Positions 7,855-16,186 of a stretch of 64,000 bases of DNA are shown one piece after another. The position numbers and the translations under genes are program-made. Position 1 is the first letter of the stretch; each line of letters opens with the position of its first letter. The notes under the pieces were generated by a model. That model had not been told where the DNA came from, ran no database searches, and worked only from the letters and a program-made list of their open reading frames with translations. Origin of the DNA: Gammaproteobacteria bacterium (lineage in GTDB: Bacteria; Pseudomonadota; Gammaproteobacteria; Burkholderiales; Gallionellaceae); assembly GCA_018813765.1 (NCBI GenBank), contig JAHJBC010000010.1:1-64000 (forward strand), read 5' to 3'.

Positions 7855-8529
7855 TCAGAAGGGCAGCACCGACATGAAGATGCGGTTGAACATGGTGGTG
7901 ACCGATGCCGTGTCGAGATTGGTCGCACCCTTGTACTCCACCTGCACGTCCGCCACCTGCGTGGATTGCACGGTGTTGCTGCTGCTGATGGTGGAAGGAT
8001 TCACCGTGCCGGAGAAGCGCACATATTCCTGGGCATAGCGGATCGCCACCTGCTTCTCGCCGGCCACGCGCAGGTTGCCGTTTGCCAGCACCTCGGTCAC
8101 CGTCACCGTGATCGAGCCGGAGAAAGTGTTGCTGCCGGAGCTGTCGCTCTTGCTGGCGGACTTGACGCTGCTGCTGCCCGCAGCGCCGAACGAACCCTGC
8201 ACTGTCGCCCCGTTCGCTCCGGTGACGAGCGGGGTCGTCAGCGCGATGCTGCCGCTGTTGTCTTCGGTGCGTGCGCCCTTGCCGCTGGCTGAGGTCGTTT
8301 CAACGATATTGATGACGAGCACGTCGCCGATGTTGCGCGCACGCCGATCCTCGAACATCGGGCGCTCGTTCACACCCGCCTGATAGATGGCGCCGTTGCT
8401 TTCCGTTGCCGCTGCCGATTTCACGATCGGACGTACCGACAACGGCTGCTGAATGCCGGTGGATGGCACGCATGCCGTCAGGGAAGCTGCCAGCGCCGCG
8501 ATCCACATGATGTTGATGGCTTTATCCAT
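7855..8529 (-). CDS. flgH: Flagellar L-ring lipoprotein FlgH
   Basis: FlgH forms the outer-membrane L ring. The lipobox LTAC near residue 20 follows a hydrophobic signal, so the mature protein should be lipid-anchored at Cys. GVNERPMFEDRRARNIGDVLVINI and the C-terminal beta-rich region ending RIFMSVLPF are typical. I chose the ATG at 8529 (224 residues) because AGAAG lies 5 bp upstream. A GTG at 8541 would add four residues and abut the flgG stop. It is cotranscribed with flgG. Confidence 0.95.
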   Translation of the reverse strand: MDKAINIMWIAALAASLTACVPSTGIQQPLSVRPIVKSAAATESNGAIYQAGVNERPMFEDRRARNIGDVLVINIVETTSASGKGARTEDNSGSIALTTPLVTGANGATVQGSFGAAGSSSVKSASKSDSSGSNTFSGSITVTVTEVLANGNLRVAGEKQVAIRYAQEYVRFSGTVNPSTISSSNTVQSTQVADVQVEYKGATNLDTASVTTMFNRIFMSVLPF

Positions 8530-8541
8530 GATTCTTCTCAC

Positions 8542-9324
8542 TCAAATCTGCGACAGTCTCTGCAACATCTGGTCGGAGGTGGTGATGGCCTTGGAGTTGA
8601 TCTCGTACGCGCGCTGCGTCTGGATCATGTTCACCAGTTCTTCCACCACGTTCACGTTGGAGGTCTCTACATAGCCCTGGCTCAGCGAGCCGGTGCCGTT
8701 GGTGCCCGGCACGTTGGTGCCCGGTGTGCCGCTCGATGCGGTCTCCAGATAGAGGTTCTGCCCCATGCTTTCGAGACCGGACGGGTTGATGAAGGTCGCC
8801 AGTTGCAGGCTGCCGACCTGCACCGCCGCCGCCACGCCCGGCTGGGTGACGCTGACCACGCCGTCCATGCCGATGGTGACGCTGGTGGCATTGGCCGGAA
8901 TGGTGACGGCCGGCTGCACCACATAGCCGTTGGCGGTGACGATCTGGCCCTGACTGTCGGTCTGGAATGAGCCGTCGCGCGTGTAGGCGGTGCCACCGTC
9001 CGGCAGCAACACCTGGAAGAAACCGGCGCCCTGGATCGCAATATCCATCGGATTGTTGGTCTGTTGCAGGTTGCCCTGGGTATGGATGCGCTCGGTGGCG
9101 ATCGGTCGCACGCCGGTGCCGATCTGCAGGCCGGAAGGTATCTGCGATTGCTGCGAGGATTGCGCGCCGGGCTGGCGCAGGTTCTGGTACAGCAGGTCCT
9201 CGAACACCGCGCGCGAACGCTTGAAGCCGGTCGTGCTGACGTTGGCGAGGTTGTTGGAGATCACATCCATCTGCGTCTGTTGCGCTTCCAGACCGGTCTT
9301 CGATATCCAGAGTGAGCGAATCAT
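8542..9324 (-). CDS. flgG: Flagellar distal rod protein FlgG
   Basis: FlgG builds the distal rod. The 260 residues begin with the rod/hook motif [20 protein letters not shown] and [21 protein letters not shown], and end with the matching C-terminal helix ([21 protein letters not shown], then [18 protein letters not shown]). This length is standard. It follows flgF after a 168-bp gap (9325-9492) in which I see no convincing gene, hairpin or promoter, and is followed closely by flgH. Confidence 0.96.
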   Translation of the reverse strand: MIRSLWISKTGLEAQQTQMDVISNNLANVSTTGFKRSRAVFEDLLYQNLRQPGAQSSQQSQIPSGLQIGTGVRPIATERIHTQGNLQQTNNPMDIAIQGAGFFQVLLPDGGTAYTRDGSFQTDSQGQIVTANGYVVQPAVTIPANATSVTIGMDGVVSVTQPGVAAAVQVGSLQLATFINPSGLESMGQNLYLETASSGTPGTNVPGTNGTGSLSQGYVETSNVNVVEELVNMIQTQRAYEINSKAITTSDQMLQRLSQI

Positions 9325-9492
9325 GATGAGCGTCCTTTCAATATCTGCTTCATGGATGGCACATTACGCCCCTGCAAGCGGAACCATCCGGCGAACACGC
9401 GCGGAAAAACGACTCAATTCGGGATTTCGGCGGACAGCGGCAAGTGCGGAAGAGAAACGGGATGTTATAGCCCGGGTACTGACAGCTCAGGA

Positions 9493-10236
9493 TCAGAGGC
9501 GGACGCTGAGTACGCTGCTGGCGCGCTGGGAATTCTCGTTCGCCGTCTGCAGCAGTTTCATCTGCGTGTCGAACTGGCGTGCCAGCGAGATCATGTTGAC
9601 CATCGATTCCACCATGTTGACGTTGCTGCCTTCGAGGCTGCCGGATGTCACGGTCACGGCGGCGTCGGCATCGGCGGCATTGCCGTCGCGGGTGCGGAAC
9701 AGTGCGTCCTCGCCGCGCACCAGTTGCGCTTCGGGCGGATTGACCAGCTTGATGCGCCCCACCACCACAACCTGCGAAGCCTGCGAGCCGCTGGGCACAG
9801 TTGAGATGGTGCCGTCCTTGGCAATGGTGATCTCGGTGTCCGGCGGGATGGTGATCGGGCCCGCATCGCCCACCACGTTGAGGCCGGTGCGCGTCTGCAG
9901 AATGCCGCTGGGCAACACCTGGAAACTGCCGTTGCGCGTATAAGCCTCCTGACCTGCGGCGTCTTCCACCGCGATCCAGCCCTTGCCGTCGAGCGCCACA
10001 TCGAGCGAACGCCCGGTCTGCTGCATCACGCCCGGACGGAAGTCGGTGCCGGAGGTCGAGTCCACCACGAAAGTGCGCGTGGGCAAACCTTCGCCCTGCA
10101 AGGGCACGGCGCGGAAAGTGTCGATGGTGGCGCGGAACCCCGGCGTGTTGACGTTGGCCAGGTTCTGCGACACCGACGCCTGCTGTTGCAGCACGTGCGA
10201 AGCGCCGGTCATCGCGGTGTAGATCAGTCTGTCCAT
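9493..10236 (-). CDS. flgF: Flagellar proximal rod protein FlgF
   Basis: FlgF is one of the proximal rod subunits, exported by the flagellar apparatus. The 247 residues share the rod family layout: MDRLIYTAMTGASHVLQQQ with SVSQNLANVNTPGFRA at the N-terminus, and VESMVNMISLARQFDTQMKL near the C-terminus. The gene sits in the standard order between flgE (29 bp upstream) and flgG. Confidence 0.95.
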   Translation of the reverse strand: MDRLIYTAMTGASHVLQQQASVSQNLANVNTPGFRATIDTFRAVPLQGEGLPTRTFVVDSTSGTDFRPGVMQQTGRSLDVALDGKGWIAVEDAAGQEAYTRNGSFQVLPSGILQTRTGLNVVGDAGPITIPPDTEITIAKDGTISTVPSGSQASQVVVVGRIKLVNPPEAQLVRGEDALFRTRDGNAADADAAVTVTSGSLEGSNVNMVESMVNMISLARQFDTQMKLLQTANENSQRASSVLSVRL

Positions 10237-10265
10237 ATCATCCTCGCCCTATCTCAGTACTATTT

Positions 10266-11702
10266 TTATCGCATGTTCACCAGCGTCTGCAGCACGGAGT
10301 CCTGCGTCTTCACCGTCTGCGCATTCGCCTGGTACACGCGTTGCGCGGTGATCATGTTCACCAGTTCCTGCGTCAGGTCCACGTTGGAATCTTCCACCGC
10401 AGACGAGCGCAACAGCCCCAGTGAAGCCGAGCCGGGCGCACCGACCAGCGGGGTGCCGGAGGCGGATGTCTCCGCCCAGTTGTTGCCGCCCAGCGGCTGC
10501 AGACCCTGCGCGTTGCTGAAGTTCGCCAGTGCGACCTGGCCCAGTGTCTGGCTCTGGCCGTTGGAATACTGGCCGAGGATCATGCCGTCGGAACTGGTGC
10601 TGAAGCTGGTCAGGTGGCCGGAGGTGTAACCGTCCTGGCTCATCGCGTTCACGCCGAAGGTGCTACCGAACTGCGATGTGGCGGAGAAATCGAAAGACAA
10701 TGTCTGCGGCGCGGCACTGGCGGGGTTGGTCACCGTCAGGGTCACGCCGGTGGCGCCGGAAGTACCCGCCGCCGAGGTGGTGAAGTGGGTCGCATCGACG
10801 ATGGAGGTGATGGTGGTACCCGCCGGGAAACCGCCGCCCGTCACCGTTGCGCCAACGGCCAGTCCCGCAGTGGTCGACACCGTTGCCGTGGTGCCCGCCA
10901 CGTTCAGCGAGGAACCTGCCAGCGTGATGGCGGGCGGCGTCGGGTTGAACGAGGCGGAAGTCACCGGCGCCGACGGCGTCAGGATGGTACCGTTGGTGCC
11001 AAATGTCAGCGAGGAAAGTGCAGTACCGGCCGCAGGTACCTGGTTGCCGTCCACCGTCAGATAGGTTTCCCAAGTGTTGGCTGCGGTCTTGGCAAAATAC
11101 AGCGAGGCGATATGGCTGTTGCCCAGGGTGTCGTACACCGTCAACGAGGTGGAGTTGTTGAAGGTGGTCGAGTCCGCCGGATCGAATGCGGAAGAGATAA
11201 TGGTCGAATTCGCGTTGAGGTTGAGACCGGCCGTCACCGTGGTGGTCGCGTTCGGCAACAGGTCGGCCGTGGATATCTGCAGTGCTTGCGGCGAGGTCGC
11301 AACGACCTGCCCCTGCGCATTGGGCAGGAAACCGGTCAGGCGGTAACTCTGGCTTGTGACGATGTAGCCGTCCTTGTCGATCTGGAACTGGCCGTTGCGC
11401 GAGTAGGAGATCGCGCCGTTGTTGTCCAGCCGGAAGAAGCCGCCGCCGCTGATCGCCATGTCCAGCGAGTTGTTGGAGGATGTGATGTTGCCCTGAGTGA
11501 ACTGCTGCGCCACCGCCGCCACCATGGTGCCGATGCCGATCTGGCCCGCCCCGCTACCGCCCAGCGAACTGGCATAGACATCGGCGAACTGCGCCTGCGA
11601 TGCCTTGAAGCCAACCGTATTGGCGTTGGCCACGTTGTTGCTGATCACGTCCAGATTCTTGCTGGCTGCATTCAGCCCGGAAAGTCCTTGTTGGAAACCC
11701 AT
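10266..11702 (-). CDS. flgE: Flagellar hook protein FlgE with an enlarged exposed domain
   Basis: FlgE polymerises into the hook. The N-terminus (GFQQGLSGLNAASKNLDVIS, then NNVANANTVGFKASQAQFADV) and C-terminus (LTQELVNMITAQRVYQANAQ) are canonical. At 478 residues it is longer than the usual 400 or so. The extra sequence is a Gly/Thr/Ala-rich segment at about residues 254-326, which should lie in the surface domain of the hook. Spacing to flgD (47 bp) and flgF is operon-like. Confidence 0.96.
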   Translation of the reverse strand: MGFQQGLSGLNAASKNLDVISNNVANANTVGFKASQAQFADVYASSLGGSGAGQIGIGTMVAAVAQQFTQGNITSSNNSLDMAISGGGFFRLDNNGAISYSRNGQFQIDKDGYIVTSQSYRLTGFLPNAQGQVVATSPQALQISTADLLPNATTTVTAGLNLNANSTIISSAFDPADSTTFNNSTSLTVYDTLGNSHIASLYFAKTAANTWETYLTVDGNQVPAAGTALSSLTFGTNGTILTPSAPVTSASFNPTPPAITLAGSSLNVAGTTATVSTTAGLAVGATVTGGGFPAGTTITSIVDATHFTTSAAGTSGATGVTLTVTNPASAAPQTLSFDFSATSQFGSTFGVNAMSQDGYTSGHLTSFSTSSDGMILGQYSNGQSQTLGQVALANFSNAQGLQPLGGNNWAETSASGTPLVGAPGSASLGLLRSSAVEDSNVDLTQELVNMITAQRVYQANAQTVKTQDSVLQTLVNMR

Positions 11703-11749
11703 GACAACCTCCTGTTATAAATATCGATCACTCGTCCTGCGGACGCCCG

Positions 11750-12403
11750 TCACAAAATCCGCCGGACCACGTCCAGCCCCAATTCGCCCAGTGTGCCCAT
11801 GCCCAGCAGCGGCCCGGCCGAAGTCAACGAAACGCTGCCCACCAGCCCGTAGGACAGGGTAGTCGGCGTACTCTTCTCCCCATCCAGTATCGCCGTGGCA
11901 CTGAAGGTGTAGCTGCCATTGTCCGCCGCAACATCGTTGTTGTCCTTACCATCCCACACGAAATCGACGACGCCCTCTTCCTGCTCGCCCAGTTCCAATG
12001 TACGCACCAGATTGCCGTCCTTGTCCTTGATCGATACCGTCACCCTGTCGGCAGGTTGATCGAGTTCCACTGCGGCATTCGACTTGCCGTCCAGCAGTTC
12101 GATCTGCTTGCCCGGCACCAGTGCGATCCGGTCGATCATGGCGGCCGCCTGCATCGATTGCGCCGACATCATGCTGCTGCTCAATGCCGCCACCGTGGCG
12201 TTCAGTTTCTCGATCCCGGTCACCGTGGAAAGTTGCGCCATCTGCGAAGTGACCTGCGCATTGTCCAGCGGATTGAGCGGGTCCTGGTTCTTCATCTGCG
12301 TCACCAGCAGCCGGAGGAAGCGGTCCTGCGTTTCGCTGGTCTGGGTGACCGTCGTCGAGGCCTGCGCGGCGGCGGCGGTGCTGCTTTGTACGGATGCGAC
12401 CAT
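11750..12403 (-). CDS. flgD: Hook-capping protein FlgD
   Basis: FlgD caps the growing hook and guides FlgE assembly. The 217 residues carry the capping motif DRFLRLLVTQMKNQDPLNPL at residues about 27-46 and DNAQVTSQMAQLSTVTGIEKL after it. The C-terminal half has the FlgD Ig-like/tudor-like core (DFVWDGKDNNDVAADNGSYTF). It starts 11 bp after the flgC stop. Confidence 0.95.
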   Translation of the reverse strand: MVASVQSSTAAAAQASTTVTQTSETQDRFLRLLVTQMKNQDPLNPLDNAQVTSQMAQLSTVTGIEKLNATVAALSSSMMSAQSMQAAAMIDRIALVPGKQIELLDGKSNAAVELDQPADRVTVSIKDKDGNLVRTLELGEQEEGVVDFVWDGKDNNDVAADNGSYTFSATAILDGEKSTPTTLSYGLVGSVSLTSAGPLLGMGTLGELGLDVVRRIL

Positions 12404-12414
12404 GATCTTTCTCC

Positions 12415-12822
12415 TTATTGTCCGATGGTGAGCGTCTTCAGCAGCAGCGACTTGGACGTGTTCATCACTTCCACATTATTTTGGTATGACCGCGAAGCCG
12501 AGATCATGTTCACCATCTCGTCCACCGGGTTGACGTTGGGCAGGGTCACATACCCTTCGGCATTGGCCATCGGGTGCTTGGGGTCATACACCACTTTCAT
12601 CGGCGAAGCATCCTCGACCACCGCCGACACCTTGACGCCCGCACCCGCCTGTCCCGCCACCGGCGTGGTCTCGAACACCACCTGCTTGGCCTTGTACGGC
12701 TGGCCGTCCGGCCCGGTGGCGCTGTCGGCGTTGGCGAGGTTGCTCGCCACCACGTTGAGACGCTGCGCTTGCGCCGTCATGGCGGAACCGGCGATATTGA
12801 ATACGTTAAACAAAGAAGACAT
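12415..12822 (-). CDS. flgC: Flagellar proximal rod protein FlgC
   Basis: FlgC is a proximal rod subunit. The 135 residues have the rod N-terminus ([20 protein letters not shown], then [20 protein letters not shown]) and the C-terminal helix [30 protein letters not shown], typical of FlgC, precedes that helix. The gene follows flgB by 42 bp. Confidence 0.96.
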   Translation of the reverse strand: MSSLFNVFNIAGSAMTAQAQRLNVVASNLANADSATGPDGQPYKAKQVVFETTPVAGQAGAGVKVSAVVEDASPMKVVYDPKHPMANAEGYVTLPNVNPVDEMVNMISASRSYQNNVEVMNTSKSLLLKTLTIGQ

Positions 12823-12864
12823 CGTGCTCCCTCCTTACCTTAATTTCAATTCAGGACGGCAAAA

Positions 12865-13272
12865 TCAAAAGCCCTGCAGCGCAGACAACACTTCCTTGGC
12901 CTTGTCGCTGACGAACCTGACGCTGGCCTCATAGCGCAGCGCGTTGTCGGCGAACTGCGCGCGTTCCACATCCATGTCCACCGTGTTGCCGTCGGCGCTC
13001 GGTTGCACCGGCTTGCGGTACATCACCGGCGCACCCATCACAGTGCCGCCCGCAGCGCCTGCCAAGTGGCCGGATGCCGTATTCGCCACCGCCAGCTTGT
13101 TGCCACTTTGCCCCAGCGCGCTCTGCAGGGCGCTGGTGAAATCGATATCGCGCGCCTTGTAGTTGGGCGTATCGGCATTGGCGATGTTGGAGGCGATCAA
13201 TTCCTGCCGCGAGGCGCGCAGGTTCAGCGCCGTCTGGTGTAACTGGAACAATTCGTCTATCCTGCTGCTCAT
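12865..13272 (-). CDS. flgB: Flagellar proximal rod protein FlgB
   Basis: FlgB is the most membrane-proximal rod subunit. RIDELFQLHQTALNLRASRQ and ELIASNIANADTPNYKARDI are diagnostic. I chose the ATG at 13272 (135 residues) because GGAGG lies 5 bp upstream; an upstream start at 13290 would include that Shine-Dalgarno site. It is the first gene of the leftward flg run and diverges from flgA across a 139-bp region. I see no confident sigma-54 or sigma-28 promoter there. Confidence 0.96.
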   Translation of the reverse strand: MSSRIDELFQLHQTALNLRASRQELIASNIANADTPNYKARDIDFTSALQSALGQSGNKLAVANTASGHLAGAAGGTVMGAPVMYRKPVQPSADGNTVDMDVERAQFADNALRYEASVRFVSDKAKEVLSALQGF

Positions 13273-13411
13273 GTCGTCCTCCTGCGTCAATCAGGCTTTT
13301 CTCATGGTTCGCATACTAAGCACTGCGTGTCATCCGCCATCTGCCGAATAGACCCGGAAACCCGTCTTATTTCCCCCTTTCAAAAACCCCTGCCGGTTCC
13401 ACAATATCGGC

Positions 13412-14095
13412 ATGAAGAAGTTGCTTATAGCCCTGTTCCCGATATTGTTCTGCGCCCAGCCGTCCTGGGCGGCAGCGCCGCAGAGCCATGAGCAGATCAG
13501 GGCTATTGCCCTGGCTTTTGCCCAATCGCAGACACGATCCCTGCCCGGCAAAGTCACCATCCGTATCGGGAAGTTGGATTCACGCACCGCACTGCGTGCC
13601 TGCGCTCCGCTGGAAGCCTTCCTTCCCGCCGGTGCAACCTTGATCGGCAAGACCACCATAGGCGTGCGCTGCAACACCAATCCCGGCTGGTCCATCTTCG
13701 TGCAGGCCGACGTGCGCGTCAGCGCCACCCTGCTGGTGGCCAGCCGTCCGCTGGCGCAGAACACAGTGCTGGGCGAGAGCGATTTCACCCTGCAAAACGG
13801 CGAACTCGGACAACCCGGCATCCTCACCGACCCGGCACAGGCCACAGGAAAGACGCTCAGGTTCGCCATCGGCGCCGGGCAGGTGCTGCGCCAGGACATG
13901 TTGCGCGCACCCTTTGTCGTGACTCAGGGCCGGGTCACCGAAGTGAAGGTGAGCGGCGACGGATATTCGGTACGCTCGTCGGGTCAGGCTTTGAACAACG
14001 GCGCCGAAGGACAGCCGGTGCAGGTGCGCATGCCCTCCGGCAGGGTCGTCAGCGGCGCGGCCGGAGCCGACGGCAGCGTGGAAGTCCGCCCCTGA
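13412..14095 (+). CDS. flgA: P-ring assembly chaperone FlgA
   Basis: FlgA is a periplasmic chaperone for FlgI. The 227 residues start with a signal peptide (MKKLLIALFPILFCAQPSWA, cleavage near residue 20). An SAF domain follows, with SRPLAQNTVLGESDFTLQNG and IGAGQVLRQDMLRAPFVV. A C-terminal beta domain ends in SGRVVSGAAGADGSVEVR. Divergent placement from flgB and the downstream flgM-flgN pair is the usual proteobacterial arrangement. Confidence 0.95.
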   Translation: MKKLLIALFPILFCAQPSWAAAPQSHEQIRAIALAFAQSQTRSLPGKVTIRIGKLDSRTALRACAPLEAFLPAGATLIGKTTIGVRCNTNPGWSIFVQADVRVSATLLVASRPLAQNTVLGESDFTLQNGELGQPGILTDPAQATGKTLRFAIGAGQVLRQDMLRAPFVVTQGRVTEVKVSGDGYSVRSSGQALNNGAEGQPVQVRMPSGRVVSGAAGADGSVEVRP

Positions 14096-14128
14096 TGTGT
14101 CATAATCGCCCGCAACAGATATCTACCC

Positions 14129-14155
14129 TAAAGTTTTCAGGCTGACTGCCGATGT
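14129..14155 (+). promoter_or_regulatory. Sigma-28 (FliA) promoter for flgMN
   Basis: TAAAGTTT (14129-14136), an 11-bp spacer and GCCGATGT (14148-14155) match the FliA consensus with two changes at the end of the -10. It sits 38 bp before the flgM start, in the gap after flgA, so flgM can be read from both the early and the late promoter, as in enteric bacteria. Confidence 0.9.
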
Positions 14156-14192
14156 AGAGCATGTACGAGTCAGTAAAAAAGGGGAATTCCCA

Positions 14193-14510
14193 ATGAAGAT
14201 CGAAAAAACAGTCAAACCGTTGCCGCCCACCCAGATCGGGGAGGCTACTTCGCGCAGTCCGGCTGCCCGAAGCACCGACAACAAGCCCGGTACCGCCGAA
14301 ACGAGCGGCACCAGCGTACATCTCGGCTCCGGCAGCGCCCAGTTGCGCAGCATCGAGGGCAACATCGCCAACACACCGCTGGTCGACGTGCACAAGGTCG
14401 CCGAGATCAAGCAAGCCATCACCGAAGGCCGCTTCCAGGTGAACTCCGGCGTAGTCGCCGACCGTCTGATCGACACCGTGCGCGACCTGATCACAGCGAG
14501 CAAACATTGA
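14193..14510 (+). CDS. flgM: Anti-sigma-28 factor FlgM
   Basis: FlgM binds and holds FliA until the hook is finished and FlgM is exported. The 105-residue protein has the family layout: a disordered N-terminal half rich in Thr, Ser and Pro, then a conserved C-terminal helical half (VDVHKVAEIKQAITEGRFQV, then ADRLIDTVRDLI). AGGGG upstream supports the start. It overlaps flgN by 4 bp and has its own FliA promoter, which gives the usual feedback. Confidence 0.93.
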   Translation: MKIEKTVKPLPPTQIGEATSRSPAARSTDNKPGTAETSGTSVHLGSGSAQLRSIEGNIANTPLVDVHKVAEIKQAITEGRFQVNSGVVADRLIDTVRDLITASKH

Positions 14511-14968
14511 CCGACAACATAGCGACAGCTTTCCTTGCGGGACTGAACGACGAATGCGCCGCCTTGCGGGCATTCGTCGTTTTGCTTGAAGACGAGCAAC
14601 GCACACTGCTGGGCACCCATCCCGAAGAACTGCTGCCGCTGGCGGAAGCCAAGACCAAGCTCGCAGACAAAGTGGGCTCACTTTCCAAGGCAAGGCGCGG
14701 CTTCCTGCCGCAAGGCACACGCGACACGGTGGAATGGCTCAGAAAGAACGCCCCGCAGGGCTTGCCGGTTTGGCAGGAAGCACGTCAACTGGCCGCCAAG
14801 GCGCATAGCCTCAACCAGACCAACGGCGAACTGATACAGATCAAACTGCGCTACAACCAGCAGGCGCTCGCCGCCCTGGCCGGTGCCGCCCAGAATGCCT
14901 CCGGCCTCTACGGCGCCGACGGCCAAGCCAGCCTGCCCAGCACCACCCGCACGCTGGGCAGCGTATAA
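14507..14968 (+). CDS. flgN: Flagellar export chaperone FlgN
   Basis: FlgN escorts FlgK and FlgL to the export apparatus. The 153-residue protein is helical. The region FVVLLEDEQRTLL...LAEAKTKLADKV is FlgN-like, and the C-terminal part (RYNQQALAAL, ASGLYGADGQ) resembles the substrate-binding end. The start is TTG, overlapping the flgM stop (TTGA), so translation is probably coupled. Assignment rests on both sequence and position. Confidence 0.88.
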   Translation: MTDNIATAFLAGLNDECAALRAFVVLLEDEQRTLLGTHPEELLPLAEAKTKLADKVGSLSKARRGFLPQGTRDTVEWLRKNAPQGLPVWQEARQLAAKAHSLNQTNGELIQIKLRYNQQALAALAGAAQNASGLYGADGQASLPSTTRTLGSV

Positions 14969-14996
14969 GCAAAACTCCCCCGGCACAACCCTGTAG

Positions 14997-15057
14997 GAGT
15001 CCGATTTATCGGGCGATATTCCATCCGCAAATCCCCTTCACCCGATAAATCTGACTC
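14997..15057. terminator. Inverted repeat between flgN and a convergent gene
   Basis: Arms 14997-15013 and 15041-15057 (17 bp, one mismatch; core GATTTATCGGG) flank a 27-bp loop. The right arm contains part of the stop codon of the convergent gene. It probably separates the two convergent transcripts. It lacks a clear T-run, so rho-independent function is uncertain. Confidence 0.55.
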
Positions 15058-16186
15058 AGCGCTTCCTGGGATCATCTTTCCTGTGTTCGTCGTTCCCGCG
15101 ACCATCCTTGTCGTGCCCCTGCTCCATGCGCTTGAGCACATATCTCAGATCGAAATCCAGCACACGGGCAGCGAGTCGGTCGATGCTACGGCGGGTGACT
15201 CGTTTGTGCTCTTCGGTGTCTTCGTCGTCCGCATCGTCGTTATCGACATGGTGGTGTTCTTTCGCCAGCATCTTGCGGAGGGTGTGGATGTGTTCTTTGG
15301 CTACCTTGGGATTGTTCAAGCGATAGGCTTCGGCGGCGGAGACAAGGTAACGATCGAGTTGTGCGGCAAAGGCCGGATCGAGCAGTTGCTTGCCGGGCCA
15401 TGTGTTCATCTCGGTGCGGATTCGGTCGAGCAGGAGGGCGGCGTCGAAGGGATTGGGGACTGCGATAGCGGGGACGGCAGCGGGGCGGGTAATAAAATCA
15501 TTCTGCCTTAACTTCTCCAACTGTTCAGAAATCTCCCCTGTTGGACCTTCATCAACATACCCGAATACAGGCGCTCTCCCCCTAAATTGAGCATTCCGAA
15601 TTCCCGAGATGTCTTTGCTGGAAAATCCGAAGCCAGCTTGCGTCAAACCTGCCGCCAATCCTCGAGCTGATTTGTTCATTGAACTACTCATCCAGCCAAT
15701 TCGTAGCCCCATATCATTGCTGACTGCGGCACTTCCATACCAACCATGTGGTGTAATAAGTGCGTCCCGCCCAATTTGGTTTGTGTTTGATTGCTCAAGC
15801 GCTCTTACATCTACACCCTGCATATTCTTTGGCAAGGGCACAGAAGTAGATATGTCACTGACGGGATCAATGACAAATGTAACCAAAGCTTGTCGGCTGT
15901 TCGAACCATTACTTACTCGATAAAAATAACTGACTTCCGCTCCCCGCAACCTAATTGTCGATCCAAGGACGGGATCAATTTTTGTTGCGGGTACAAATAT
16001 GGCCTGCCTAGGCATTGTTGGCTCGTCGCTTTCACCGGCATCGTCAAAGCCCATGTAATTCACTACATAATTACCACTATTTTGATCGAACGCAATGCCC
16101 TCACCGGGGAGCCCATAAGCATTAATAAATGGCGCACAAGACAAGACAAACACAAAAGCAATTGAAATGGTGAAGCGCATATTCAT
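15056..16186 (-). CDS. Exported hypothetical protein in the flagellar block
   Basis: This 376-residue protein has a Sec signal peptide (residues 1-23, cut after FINAYG or nearby). The N-terminal half is beta-rich. The C-terminal part is helical and highly charged (AKEHIHTLRKML, then an Asp/Glu-rich stretch and a Lys/Arg/Asp tail). I do not recognise a family. Its start overlaps the upstream gene by 4 bp (ATGA), so the two are cotranscribed and probably act together outside the inner membrane. Both are more AT-rich than the flagellar genes on either side, which suggests later acquisition. Function unknown. Confidence 0.65.
   Translation of the reverse strand: MNMRFTISIAFVFVLSCAPFINAYGLPGEGIAFDQNSGNYVVNYMGFDDAGESDEPTMPRQAIFVPATKIDPVLGSTIRLRGAEVSYFYRVSNGSNSRQALVTFVIDPVSDISTSVPLPKNMQGVDVRALEQSNTNQIGRDALITPHGWYGSAAVSNDMGLRIGWMSSSMNKSARGLAAGLTQAGFGFSSKDISGIRNAQFRGRAPVFGYVDEGPTGEISEQLEKLRQNDFITRPAAVPAIAVPNPFDAALLLDRIRTEMNTWPGKQLLDPAFAAQLDRYLVSAAEAYRLNNPKVAKEHIHTLRKMLAKEHHHVDNDDADDEDTEEHKRVTRRSIDRLAARVLDFDLRYVLKRMEQGHDKDGRGNDEHRKDDPRKR

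Noticed and set aside
9325-9492. A small gene between flgG and flgF
   Set aside because: No start with a ribosome-binding site and no coding-like open frame on the operon strand.
13290-13411. Sigma-54 promoter between flgB and flgA
   Set aside because: Several GG and GC pairs occur, but none with the required 10-bp spacing and the TGGCAC/TTGC context on either strand.
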